Part shown: positions 34,191 through 46,851 of the stretch, one piece after another
How the letters are laid out: the number at the start of each line of letters is the position of its first letter
How positions within the stretch are numbered: the first letter of the stretch is position 1
NCBI RefSeq assembly: GCF_020520425.1
Contig: NC_079490.1
Location: forward strand, 59,312,517 to 59,376,516
Reading direction: 5' to 3'
From: Spinacia oleracea
Taxonomy: Eukaryota; Streptophyta; Magnoliopsida; Caryophyllales; Amaranthaceae
DNA length: 64,000 nucleotides
Notes under the pieces: generated by a model
Database searches by the model: none
The model's input: only the letters and a program-made list of their open reading frames with translations
What the model was told of the DNA's origin: nothing
Position numbers and translations under genes: made by a program

Positions 34191-37100
34191 AAGATTAAAT
34201 GGAATATGAAAACACATTTCATATATGATAAATGTTCAACCCCAATGTTTTATAACCATGGGCCTCAAACCCATCTTTAAAACAGTTCATGGATTTCAAA
34301 GCTAGGCTTGATTTCCAGTGCTACAATGTAAGTGTTGTTTCTCACTTGTTGCATAGGTTTAGTTATCATGCTTTGCCAATCTTAACATCCTTTTCATCAA
34401 ATGTTCTTCGAGATATGATGATAAGATCTTTTCGAGTTTGTTTATTATGTGATCTAGTCTTTCTTACTTCGATGGTGGTTTTACTCATTTTGCAATGAAG
34501 GGCCATCAAGTTAGCACACGTTTTTCTTGCTTCAAGAGTGGTTCTACGCATTTTTCAATGAAGAACCATCAAGCCAGCAGATAGGTGATCTACCCAAGTT
34601 CAGTGAAGAACTCTTTAACATAAACAACCCTGTTTTATTGCTTTTTAGGCAATAAGTACTTTTACTTCAACTGTTTAGGTTGCTAGTGATGCTTTGTTTG
34701 GATTTACCTATCCAAGCAGTTCATAGATATGTGGAAGACTCTCCAACTATATCTTAGAACATAGAAATTATTATTTTAATTTCCCACGCAACAACTCATG
34801 GTCTCCAACCCATGTTGCCATTTTCAAAACACGATGCTCTATTGCTCGTCCTTATCAATGGTTAACTCCAAAGGGTCTTGCTTGATCCTTTGCCAGTGTT
34901 TTATGCGTGTAGCATCAATATTTAGCGTATCTTTATTTCCTTGAATCAAGAACTATTCCTATGTACCTTTTCAAGTACCATAAGTATTCTTGATCTCAAT
35001 CTAGGTGATCTTCACTTAGATCAATAGAGATTGGTATATGTTCGTCATGCCTAAAGTCATACGATACGTTTTTGGCGATCCTCATATTATATCATACATG
35101 ATAAATTCTTTTGCAGAATAATTCCCAATTGAATTCTATTCATGTAACTTTAGCTCATTCAATTTTAGTAGATACTGAATCCAGCTAAATTCTTTGACAT
35201 ATAATATAGGTTAAGAATCTCATTTAGACTCTTTGATGTTTAACTTAGTAAATGCTTATACATAGTTCAAACATTCTTTACTTAGATTTATTCACATGGG
35301 TCGAATATCTCCAATGGAGACTTTCGTGTTTGATTTAGTAAATGCCATTACTTAATCCAAAACAATATCATAAGATTTTTGTAAATAGATCTTAATACCC
35401 AGTATGTACTAAGTTTCGCCATGGTCCATCATTGATGAATTATTTCAAATCTAAGTCATTAGCATTTGAATGTTATTTCACAATAGAGAGATATGTGTGA
35501 TATACATAGGACCAAATAAGTTTTACGTACTCCCACTAAACTTCTTATATATCTATAAGAATCATGTATATTTTATGAAACTAAAATACTTATTAGTTTC
35601 ACTAAAATACAGTTCCAATTCCCAATTGCTTGCTTAAATCTGTACTTAGATTTTATAAGCTAGCTTTCCTTTTCAAGCATTTATTTGGATCCACAAACTC
35701 TATGACATACCATGTACATATTGTATTCCATCATTTGATTGAGGAATACGTTTTGTCATCCAATTGCCATATGTACCAATATGCAATCATTGCTTGAATT
35801 ATAGACTTAAGCATTACGATTTTGCATGAGGTTTCAACACAATCCATGCCATGAATTTTCTTGTAACCTTTAGCAACTAATCTAGCTTTGTGTGTGAACA
35901 TAATTCCATGTTTGATGGTTTTTATCCTTAAAACAAACTTGCAACCAATAGGTGTGAAACTATTCTTGCAAATCAACAAAATTTCAATTTTGTCATCAAA
36001 ACATTGAGTATGTTTTATGGCCTCTAACCATTTAAAACATTTGAGTCTATATATGGCCTCTAACCATTTTAGGGAATCTGGGTTTCGTCATAGCTTTCTT
36101 ACAAGTCACAAACTCATTAATCTACATGATAATAGTTTGACTGCAAGTTGTAGGTTTCTTCACTATTTAATAGAAGAATCTCATAGTTTCATTGACCTGA
36201 TCTCTATGTTTCTTCACTATCTAATAGAAGAATCTCATAGTTTCAGTGACTTGAATTCTATGCCTACTTGGGTATAGAACATCAAACAATAGAATATCAA
36301 TAGCCACTTGAAAGTCCTTTGAATATTCTGTTCTCCTTGAAGCACTTGTAAAGTCTTCTAAGAGATATCTATTCTTTAAAGCCACTTCTAAAGTCCTTAA
36401 AGAATAAGTTCGGATTTTCTGAAGCACTTCGAAAAGCCTCCGGAATGTCCGTTTATGTTTGTTGTTCGCCTCGAAGACTTTCGAGGTCTATTTTCTCCCA
36501 CTTGTCATTTTGGAAACAAATCTCCAAAAGGACATTATTTCGAGCAAACAAACATTATGTTCTCAAAAATTCGTGGTAGAAACAATACCCTTGTGTCTCA
36601 TTTGAATAAATCACAATGAAACATATATCTATACTTGGGCCTTAGTTTGTCGAATAACAAACACTAAGCTCCCACTGAATTTAGCAACTCTCTAGATATA
36701 TATTATCGAAAAGATATTCTGAAATTTCTTTTCTATAGCTTTGACGAATTTAGTTTAGTTTGGTGGTAGTTGAGCATTTTGTTTTAGAAATTATAGGAAA
36801 AGTCTTTATGATTCATCATTGATCGAATCAAGTACTAATTGACTTCGATTATTCCAACTAAGATATGCCATATCTTATGGACCTAGATTGTGAAATTACA
36901 ACACACAATCATTGATGATCATATTTGGTCTCAAGTAATCATCAACATGATCTAACCTAGATCTTTATGATTTCTTGCCAAGTGGATTTTATACCTCTGA
37001 ATCTTTGAACTAGCCAAACAGATTCAACTTATATCACATTTGAGTAAATAAACCTATATTCACTCAAATCCATGTGAAATAATAAAGTCATAAAACCTTT

Positions 37101-38340
37101 CTTTAGCTTTGAACTCTATCGTCTAGGCGTTCTAACAATAGTTCATATTCTTTGTTACTTTCAACAAGTAAGACTAGCTTGTCTTAAGTTGATCTAGAAA
37201 TCAACCAACTTTCAAAAGTCCATCAAAATAGAGCTTTTTAATGTTAACTTGTTGATATGGTCTAAGCAACAATGCCAAAGATTAGTGGAACTCAAATCAA
37301 GAAGTTGATTTGAACCTAGTAAAGTTCTTTAAAGAGTTGTTTGTTTTAATCAAGAATATTGACTCAATCTGTAATTGACCATTTCATTCAAATAAACAAA
37401 CAAACATTGTTTTTGTTTTTCTTGAATGTGAGTTTTTCTGTGTTTTGAAAAACAGAAATTAGGTATGCTGATTATGGAACAAAATAGCCATTAAGTTCCA
37501 GCCTTTGAAAGGACTTAAAACAAACTAGATGACCCTACAACTAATGTAGCATTGCCATGCTTCATTTCCCACTTGTAGGTCATTAGTGTATCCTAGCTTC
37601 CATTGTTTGAGTTATTACCGAAGTAAGAACCTCAAGCGGTATATGATACCAAGGAAGTTTGATTGCTAGGTCACTTCTCTTTAAACATAAATTTATAGGT
37701 AGAAACGGAATCGTAAATTCCTTTCATTTGTTCCTCGTTTTCCTATTTCTTGTACCCTTTCTTATAGTCTTAAGAATTGAATTCTTTAGTGTTGACTTTT
37801 ATACTTTGTTAGACATGTCCAATGTCACCAACAAGGTTCTTTACCATTTTAATTTATGTTGAATATTCTGTTTCAACTAGATGATCTTACCAGAAGCTTC
37901 TAAAGTTCTCTAAGCATCGATCTATTCGAATGTCTAGGAACTAGACTCATTCGAGAATTAAATGGAAAAAGGATTTTAGGTTGTTAACCATTGGTAAAGC
38001 TGAGCGTTTAAACTCAATGCTTTATGATCTCAAAACCACATTGTATTTTGAATTCACAAGCACCAATCGGTTTGCCATTCGACTTTGATACTCGAAAACA
38101 ACCATAAAAGTCGATATAAGAAACGTACATTTTAAATTGCTCACTTTCTCTCATTTCCGTGAATCGTTCTTGGATTCACTACCAATCGAGGAAATTTACT
38201 GTTACCTTTCTAAAAGGATTTATTGCAGTGCAAGATATTTAATTATAAACAATAATTAAAACATACATTGAAGCATGCAAAGTCTAAACATTTATCATGA
38301 ATAATAACTTGAAATTAAAGCAACCATGCAATTCAAACAA
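34191..38340 (-). pseudogene. Decayed gag-pol relic of element C
   Basis: Short collinear matches to B identify the relic. Positions 35979-35731 retain KARLVAKGYKKIHGMDC and WQLDDKT from the reverse transcriptase. Positions 36480-36600 match B near 25850-25940 in the linker between integrase and reverse transcriptase. All frames are full of stops and indels. No catalytic motif survives that I can see. The divergence far exceeds that of the LTRs and leader of the same element. Confidence 0.8.
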
Positions 38341-41033
38341 GTTATTAGCATTTTATTCGATTTTATTGTTCCGGCAGGTGTGAATAAAATGATTCCAAGA
38401 TCCTAAAATCATTGAAGAATTAAGCACAGTTTGTCGACTTAATCCTAGAACATCTTAGGTAAGCAAAAGCCTTTTGCTAATAGTCTAGAAACTATTCTTG
38501 GTTGATAGGTACGTCTAAGAACTTATTAGGTAAACCTATCGAATTTGCCACGACATAAAAGGACTCCTTACTTATATCGTTGAGTTTCACCAAAACTAAC
38601 ATGTACTCACAATTATTTGTGTACCTTGCCCCTTTAGGACCAATAAGTAACACCTCGCTGAGCGAAAACTATTACTAGATTGATGTAAAGGATATCCAAG
38701 CAAGTGTATATTTTGGCATGGCACCTTTTAACTCAATTTTTTAAGTTTGGAACTTAAGGCTCTTACTATGTTGGTTAGATTTTAAGTGAACTAAAATCCT
38801 TAATCATGCAACATAATCAAGCTTTTGATCTCATGCATTTTAAGACATATTTAAAACAATAAATAACTTAAAACATGCATAAGATATTTGTGATCTAGTA
38901 TGGCCCGACTTCATCTTGAAGCTTTGACTTCAAAGTCCGTCTTGAAAATCTCCGTGGGAGGCACCATTTTCTTCAAATAGGATAAGCTATAACTAATTAC
39001 AACTATTTGATGGTTCGCAGACCATATTTGAATTGAAAAATAACTTTGGTACTTTAGACCAATTACATTCAAATTAATGGTACGCAGACCATATTTTCTA
39101 TCCTATTTGGGCCATACTAGTCACTTCATAACCTGCAAAACAGTACATATACAATATATACCATTCACCCATTCATTATCATGAATGGCCCACATAGCTG
39201 GTTAGTAAAACACATTATGCATCACGTAAACATTTGCAGCAATTAATCAAGGGCACCAATAATCTACCAATTATTCAGTCCTTATTAATTCTAATCAAGT
39301 TGTTTTAACCTTAAGGATTTGTAGACCTAATCAAGAGTTTATGACTAAAATACGCTTCCACTTAAACCAATAAATTCATATGCTTTACTAATTTTAAACA
39401 TAAAAATGTATTTCTAGTCTAACCGGAAACATACAAATTTAATTAAAATTTAAAGCTCATATAAACTTATAATTGAATCCAAAAAGTTTAATTTAATTTC
39501 AGTCGTATTTAAATTAATTCATGATTTTAATTTTAGTAAAATAATTAGAATAAATAAAATTTATTATAATTACAATATTCAAAATTAAAATCCAAGAAAA
39601 TAATTTAAATTATTAATTTTAAAATTAATTAAAATTACGTGAACTGGAATTTTCAAATTAAACATTCAAAACGATCTTTAATCGTAACGCAAACACCCTA
39701 CGCGTTGCACGCCCATGGGCCGCACGCACACAGCCATTGCTGGCCATGTGCGCGCAGCCCATGCGCTCGTCGCATAGCTGCTGCATCCCCATCGCAAGCC
39801 TCCGCACGCATTGGTGCTCGCTGCGCGCGCCAGCGCTCATCGCACGCGAGCTATCGCTCGCAGTGCGCGCGCGACATCGCTCGCTGAGCGCGCGACATCG
39901 CTCGCTGGGCGCGCGAGCCATCGCTCGCTGGGCGCGCGACATCGCTCGCTGGGCGGGCGACATCGCTCGCTGTGCGCGCGAGCAATGCTGGGCGCAGCGC
40001 TCGTGGCACGCGAGCTTGCGCTCGCTGCGTGCGAGGCTGCGCGCTCTTGTGCGAGGCAGCGCGCGTTGTGGCGCAGCTCGCTTACTGCCCACACGCGACT
40101 GCCTTGGCTCGCCCTTCGCCCATGCCCATTCGTCCATTGCTCGTGTCACACGACACAAGGCAGGGCTGCTGCCTTGTGCTCGTGCACTACGCCCTTGCTC
40201 ATTGCATTCGTGCCGCACGGGCGACGAGCTCCCTTGCTCGTCGTCGCATGCCCGCATTATACAACACCCCTTAAGGGTAACACGAAGCGTCCATTGCTTC
40301 GTGCGTGCAAGTTTTATGAACGAATCGCATAAAAATTTAAAATTTATATTTAAAATTAATGACAAATTAATAAATAATATTAATTTCATAATTTTAGGGC
40401 GAAAAATCGAAAATTTATTATCCAATTGATTTCCGATTGTTATGGATTCAAGTCTAGGTCATAAAAATTAAAATTTATCGTAAATTTATAATTTTTATGG
40501 TGGTTTTTAATCATAGGTTTCTAATTAAATTACAATTAATTATGAAAATCAAATTAATTCTAAATTATTCTAATTTTCAACAAATTAATCATAATTACAA
40601 ATTAGATTGCATAATTAACAAGACTAGGCATTCAAACTTGTTAAACATATGCAGTAGGTCAATCAAAATTCAAGATTTATCAACAAGAATCGCAAATATT
40701 TAATTTAACATCTTAAATTTACGAAATTTTGCATTCGAAAAACTAAAACATTCGAAAAGTCATAGTTAGGCTTCGAATTTGAGAATTCTGGGTTCGGCAG
40801 AAAAATATTATTTTTGTCAAAATTTTAGAATGCCTTTTACATGCGGAATTGACACAAAAATCACTCAATTCGGATGAGTAACGAAGAAACTGCCGAAAAA
40901 CTGCGTACGTATAATTAAATAAACGCAATTTGCAATTAATTAACAATTACGAAAATTAATCACCCCTTTTAATTCTTGCAAATTTGTAATATTTAACCAT
41001 GTTCATGCAATTTAGATTATGAAAATAATAAGG
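38341..41033 (-). other. Element C 5' leader
   Basis: Positions 38365-39130 and 40260-41048 match the leader of B nearly base for base. Between them lie about 500 bp of AT-rich DNA and a GC-rich repeat block (39690-40260) that is only partly present in B. Confidence 0.65.
39845..39995. repeat. GC-rich tandem repeat of about 21 bp in the leader of C
   Basis: Units of the form GCGCGACATCGCTCGCTGGGC repeat about six times with small changes. The corresponding place in B (28915-28960) lacks the array. Confidence 0.75.
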
Positions 41034-41047
41034 GGCTCGTGATACCA
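41034..41047 (-). promoter_or_regulatory. Element C primer-binding site
   Basis: It is identical to that of B (TGGTATCACGAGCC), with one spacer base before the LTR. Confidence 0.75.
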
Positions 41048-41048
41048 C

Positions 41049-42452
41049 TGTTAGGTTATGATACATATGACAATTCATAAATCATGCGGAAAAACCATAA
41101 ACCCAGGAAAACATATTATTTACACATAATCATTTAGCATAGATTAGATGCATACTCTTTGTTGCGTGCCTTCCCTAGCTGCGCCCGAACCGAACAAGAA
41201 CAAGTCTTTAGGACTCCAAGTGTCGTCCCTCCGTAGATAGTCCACAGCACGTCCGGATCCGCCTTAAGATTGACCAACTAGAATCGCTCTTAAGGTACTA
41301 TTATTTTCGGCACTTTATAGGCAAATGTGTGACTGAATTTTTCTCTCAAAAACTCACTTTGAATACTTTGAAACTTGTGTTATAAATTGTGAGCCCTAGC
41401 CTCATATTTATAGCGGTATGGAAAGGGAATCGAAATCCTATTCAGATACAAATTAATTAAACCTAGAATCCTATAAGAACTCTAATTTAATTAATTTATC
41501 AAATAGAATTAGGAATTTAATCATTAACCGAACTCTGCATGTTTTAGGAAACGTGCACGAACACAAACACTTGCACACACACGCACAGCAGCCACGATGG
41601 GCCCCATGCGTGCGCGCGAGCAGCAGCCCACTCAGCGCCCGCGCGCGCTGCGCGTGCTGTGCGCGCTGTGCGCGCTGCGCGCAGCCTGCTGGGCCTGGCC
41701 TTGCGCTGGGCCTGGCGTGGCTGTTTGTGCGGCGCGCTTGGCTTGCTGGGCGATGGCCTGGCTTCGTGCTGGGCCTCGTCCGGCAGGCCTCGTCCGATGC
41801 TTATTCGTACGATGCGCTTCCGATTAAATTTTCCGATTCCGGAATTCATTTCCGATACGAACAATATTTAATATTTCCGATTCCGGAATTAATTTCCGTT
41901 TCGAACAAATATTTAATATTTCCGTTTCCGGAATTATCTTCCGATTCCGGTAATATTTCCGATTCTGACAATATTTCCGTTTCCGGCAATATTTCCGATT
42001 CTGGCAATATTTCCATTTCCGATAATATTTTCCGACACGTACCATGTTTCCGTTTCCGGCAACATCTACGACTTGGATAATATTTATATTTCCGATACGA
42101 TCCATATTTCCGTTTCCGGCAATATCATCGTTTCCGGAGTATTCATTCCTTGCCTGTGACGATCTTAGCTCCCACTGAAACCAAGATCCGTCGGTTCCGA
42201 ATATTCATAGATGGAGTATTTAATGCTATTAAATACTTGATCCGTTTACGTACTATTTGTGTGACCCTACGGGTTCAGTCAAGAGTAAGCTGTGGATTAA
42301 TATCATTAATTCCACTTGAACTGAAGCGGCCTCTAGCTAGGCATTCAGCTCACTTGATCTCACTGAATTATTAACTTGTTAATTAATACTGAACCGCATT
42401 TATTAGACTTAACATAGAATGCATACTTGGACCAAGGGCATTATTTCCTTCA
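41049..42452 (-). repeat. Element C 5' LTR
   Basis: The LTR is 1404 bp. Visible differences from 32003-33429 are G/A in the CACGG/CACAG context, G/T at GATGGAGTA/GATGTAGTA and 23 bp fewer in the GC-rich tract. Confidence 0.92.
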
Positions 42453-42457
42453 GTTTG

Positions 42458-43604
42458 TAATCACTTCTTTGAAGTAGAATCATTTTCAAACATGGATTAA
42501 TCAAAGATGACGAGTCTTTGAGATTCAATACTCCATTTTTAAATATACAAGTTGAAGTTTTCAAATTTCAAGATCCAACAATGTTTAGGGTTGCTCATGA
42601 CTACTTCCCTAAACTAGGATTCTTTCAAAGTAAGAGCACATCAAATATCTAACCTTTTCAACATTAAAAGGCCCTATCTTTGAGATTCAAGTCTCTTAAC
42701 TTCAATAATTCAAGTTCAAGTTCAACATTTCAAGTTCAAGTTCAAGTATTTCAAGTTCAACATTTCAAGTTTCAAGCTTTCAAGTTCAAGTTCTATATGC
42801 AAAATCTAGGATACTTTGGGGTGAGCAACTTCTACCAAGTTGAGATTTTTGGCTTTGAATTCGTGTCGAACGCACTTATTTTTAAGTAGTCGTTTGGCGT
42901 TCGGATTTCATGTGCCCAAGTTCAAATTTCAATATTGCAATTTCAATTATGCACCTTTCAATTCCGCACTTTCAATTCCGCACTTTCAATTCCGCACTTT
43001 CAATAACGCATTTCAATTCCGCACTTTCAATTATGCAACTTTACTTGCCTAGTCCTTCTAGGCAATGTGGATCTACTCCCTAGTCCATTTCTAGGGGGTC
43101 TTGTATTTATTAATTCCGCACTTATTTACTATTGTGATGTTGCTTTACTTTCTTTATTGCTTTCATCACCGCACATGCTAAATACAACAAAATGCAAGGT
43201 TACATCACGCTTAACAAAGATAATTTCTTGGACAAACCGATCTTAGGTTCCCTTAAATTAACTTTAAAGCAAAGTGACCACAATACAAAGTAGAAATTCA
43301 ATTTGTTCTAAATTCAAACACACATAGTCTAAACTAGGGTATTTTCGAAAATGTTGTGCCACGTACTTGAATAATTTCTAAAGCTCGCGGAATAAGCATC
43401 TCGTTCCCGTGCCCGGATCTCACCCATCCATTTCGAAGATTCAAAGCCTTATCCAAATCGAGTCACTCTTGGTCTTTCCAAACGGGACCCTAAAATAATG
43501 TATGGTGGCGACTCCTTCAAGATACAAAAATTCAAAGGTTTCTAAAAACCGCCCCCTTGTAGGGAAAAAGGGCAATACGAGCCCGAGCGAAAAAAAACCC
43601 TACA
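42458..43604 (+). repeat. Solo LTR X, part 3
   Basis: The LTR resumes after the GTTTG duplication and ends CCCTACA at 43604. The duplication ACGCT follows at 43605-43609. The terminal TGTAG...CTACA are inverted repeats. Total LTR length without insertions is about 2082 bp. A short CACTTTCAATTCCG repeat occurs at 42955-43035. Confidence 0.82.
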
Positions 43605-43609
43605 ACGCT

Positions 43610-45655
43610 TCTTTGTTTGTGTTTATGAAAAATAAAAATTGTCCCACTTTGTGCAGATTGATCTGAATTGAGAAATCGGAAGTCTAAGAACAAAGACAGG
43701 CTATTATAGACGATTTAGCTTAGGGAATTCAGAAGCCACCATTCTCAAGGCGTTCCCTGTTTCACCAATGAAGTTGTAACTATATTAATGTTTGAAATCG
43801 TGCATTGGGAAACATGACTAAATAATTGTGTCATATAAATAAGAACGGGGAAAGTATGTAATACGTAGTAGAAAGGACATTTCACACTTCGTATGCTGAT
43901 TAAATGAGTATGTTCATGATTTATTTATTATGCAGTAATTTTAGAAGAGAATATTTCAGTCCAATATATTATATAGTATTAAAAAATTGATCAAATGATT
44001 TTAAAATATTCGTACAGGCACGAGATCTAATCTAGTACACTCTATCCGTCATTTATCAGAGTTTGATTAGTTGATAAAAGACAAAACAAGTGACATCGAA
44101 TACTCTAAGGGTGTGTTCTCTTCAAATTATAATACATGAACTTATCTATGTACCCCGGTGATGGAGCGGGGATAAATTTTATTTTTCATTTTGTATCTAT
44201 CGTGGTGGCTGGGACGTGGATGGTTTTAGGCGGATACAGGTAAGGAGGGACCATTATCTACACCATATCACCTTGTTTTTAAGTTATCTCTAACTAAATA
44301 AAGTATATGGTGGGACAGGTCAAGTGATCAGGTATTGAGCTAGATGGTGGGACAAGTATTAGGTGGGTATGAATATTGAATTAAAGGGCATATGAGAATA
44401 AATTTAAGTTAGACTCGGGTGATGAAAGGGGGAGAAAATAAATCTATCTATGTACCCTTAATTTTTCTAATTTTTTTGAAATTATATAAGACACAAAATG
44501 GGGGCATTAACAAACATACCTAATTAATTATAATAAGAATAATATCTTTAAGCTCTATTTTGATGATAATTTTCCATTACCACATATAGTTTAGATAAAA
44601 ATAGTGCATCGCACGGACAATATACTAGTATGTTACTATAGCACCACTAAGAACAATATGGTATTCACAAATTTTTTTATAAATAGGATTTTCTAGTATT
44701 TACTACTTAAAAATACACCACTTTTATAGTTACTACCTTATGAAATTTTTATTTAAAATTACTACCTTAAATTTCCAATTTTTTTTATTTACTACCACTT
44801 TACAGTTTTCTCATTTTTAAATTAAGATACCTATTTCGTTTCTTATTCGTTTAAAGTGTTTCAAAACTCATTCTTCTCATTTATGTGTACTAAGCATTAA
44901 ATCCGATAGATGATCATTTTATTTTATTTTATTTTCTCAAAAACCCATGATTAAACAACGATTTTATTTTATTTTAATAAATAACCTTTTTTTTAATGAA
45001 TTAGTCTGGAAAAAAATGCTATTTAGTAACATATGTGCTTTGTGCGGACCTGACCTAGTTTACTCAATATTTTAGTCAAGTCAATATATTAATTTATCGT
45101 ATATTTTGGTCAAATGAGTGTATCAAGCATATAATGCTTCCTTCATTCTTATTTACATGATATAAATGGGTTTATGACACTCTCCCACAAGCTCCTTTGA
45201 CTTTCCTTTGTGATTTATACTTAAGAAAAAGTATAATTGTGTGGGGTCTTGTTAATTTGTTATATTCGTCTTAATAAATATTGTTTGAATATCAACTTTT
45301 GTAATTTCTTCTTATCCATAATTGAATATATTAATGTTCAAAATCGTGCATTGGAAAATGTGACTAAATAATTGTGTCATGTAAATAAGAACAGGGGAAG
45401 TATGTAATACGTAGTAGAAAGGATGTTTCATAATTCGTATGATGATTAAATGAGTATGTTAAAGATTTATTTTTTATGCAGTAATTTTAGGGAGAGAATA
45501 TTTCAGTCAAATATATTATATAGTATTAAACAATTGGTCAAATGATTTTAAAATATTCGTACATGCACGAGACCTAATATAGTACACTATATCCGTCATT
45601 TATCAGAGTTTGATTAGTTGATAAAAGACAAAACAGGTGACATCAAATACTCTAA
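43610..45655. other. AT-rich intergenic DNA with repeated blocks
   Basis: I see no gene. The block at about 43783-44112 recurs at 45333-45665 as a direct repeat with roughly 90% similarity. Positions 44690-44815 repeat TACTACCTT-like phrases. A GTGCATCGCACGGAC motif followed by ACTAG lies at 44605-44628. Confidence 0.6.
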
Positions 45656-45662
45656 GGGTGTG

Positions 45663-46851
45663 TTCTCTTCAACTTGTGATACACTGAACTTATCTGAACT
45701 TATAGGAATTTATAGTAACTTATAGGATCTTATAGGAACTTATAAGACCTTATAGGATCATATAAGACCCTTATAGGAACTTATAAGACATTATAGGTCC
45801 TTATATGACCTTATTAGACTTTATTTAAAGTTTACTTTTAACGTTAGATATTGATGATAATTATAAAAGATTTATAAAATACAAGTATGGATTTGACCGG
45901 TTTGTAAAAAATAGTTTGTGATTAACTCTTTAATAAACTTCTTTATACTCCGTAATAGAACCTTATCACTGACGAAAAATAACTATTTGATACTCCCTAC
46001 GAGTATTTCACAACTCACCAGTATAGGAAAAAAAGTATTTATTTTGTAGGGAAAGACCAGACAGTCAAGGAACTATATTAAATCAAGTTCTACCAAATTT
46101 TGAATACTTTGTGGGGAAGGAGTTCATACATACCTTAGGGATCATTCATTGCTTTTGTGATGTACGCGTAATTTTAGAATTGTTCATGAGCCTTTTCCCT
46201 TATATATTGATAATTAATAATAACATATTAATACTTAATTACATATCATTCATAATTATTAACTTCAATTAGTAATCACAAATTATTTTAATATAATACT
46301 CCATCCGTCCCTTAATATTGGCATGTTTTGACCGGACATGCTTGCCGATGCACAACTTTGACCACCAATTTCTTTAACTACATATTATAAAAACTTATGA
46401 AAATATTAATATTTTGAAAATATATATTAAGATGAAACCAACAATATATTATATACTAACATTTGTTTTCATATACTAGAAATAAAATAGGGTCAAAGTG
46501 AATTATGTGGATAGTGAAAAAAGTCAAACCGGGTCGAGTATTAAGGGACAGAGGGAGTAACACAAATATGATTTATTAAATATAACAACGCAAATAGTCA
46601 TAATATTACATATTTTATTAAGACCTTATTGGAACTTATACATTTTTATTAGAAATTATAGAGCCTTATTGGAAGTTATTAGGCATAATTGGAACTTATA
46701 AGACCTTATTGGAACTTGTAGAACCTTATTGGAACTTATTGAAACTTATAAGCCGTTGTTAGAAATATAAGGCCTTATTAAAATTTATAGGGCATTATTT
46801 AAGTTATCTGAAATTATAGGACCTGAAAATAAGGTCTTGAGTTGAAGAGAA
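45663..46851. mobile_element. Non-autonomous TIR element with subterminal repeats
   Basis: Twelve-base inverted repeats TTCTCTTCAACT (45663-45674) and AGTTGAAGAGAA (46840-46851) bound the element. Both ends carry many copies of ACTTATAGGACCTTAT-like units (45700-45830 and 46620-46830). No transposase is present. A Stowaway MITE is nested inside. The family and duplication are not resolved. Confidence 0.6.
46299..46557. mobile_element. Stowaway MITE (Tc1/mariner type)
   Basis: The 259-bp element begins CTCCATCCGTCCCTTAATATT and ends AATATT-related GAGTATTAAGGGACAGAGGGAG. TA dinucleotides flank it (46297-46298 and 46558-46559). The CTCCCTCCGTCCC terminus and TA duplication define Stowaway elements. 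Confidence 0.88.

Larger units (their letters stand above)
32003..42452 (-). mobile_element. Non-autonomous Copia element C with decayed coding region
   Basis: A 10,450-bp element is flanked by GTTTG at 31998-32002 and 42453-42457. LTRs are 32003-33429 (1427 bp) and 41049-42452 (1404 bp). By eye they differ by only a few substitutions and a 23-bp copy-number change in the GC-rich tract. The ends of the internal region match B closely, but the central 4 kb is only a distant, stop-ridden relic of pol. The element clearly moved recently without coding capacity of its own. Confidence 0.93.

Noticed and set aside
39658-40429. Long open frames on both strands over the GC-rich leader of element C
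   Set aside because: Tandem GC-rich repeats lack stop codons in several frames; composition is Ala/Arg/Ser only.
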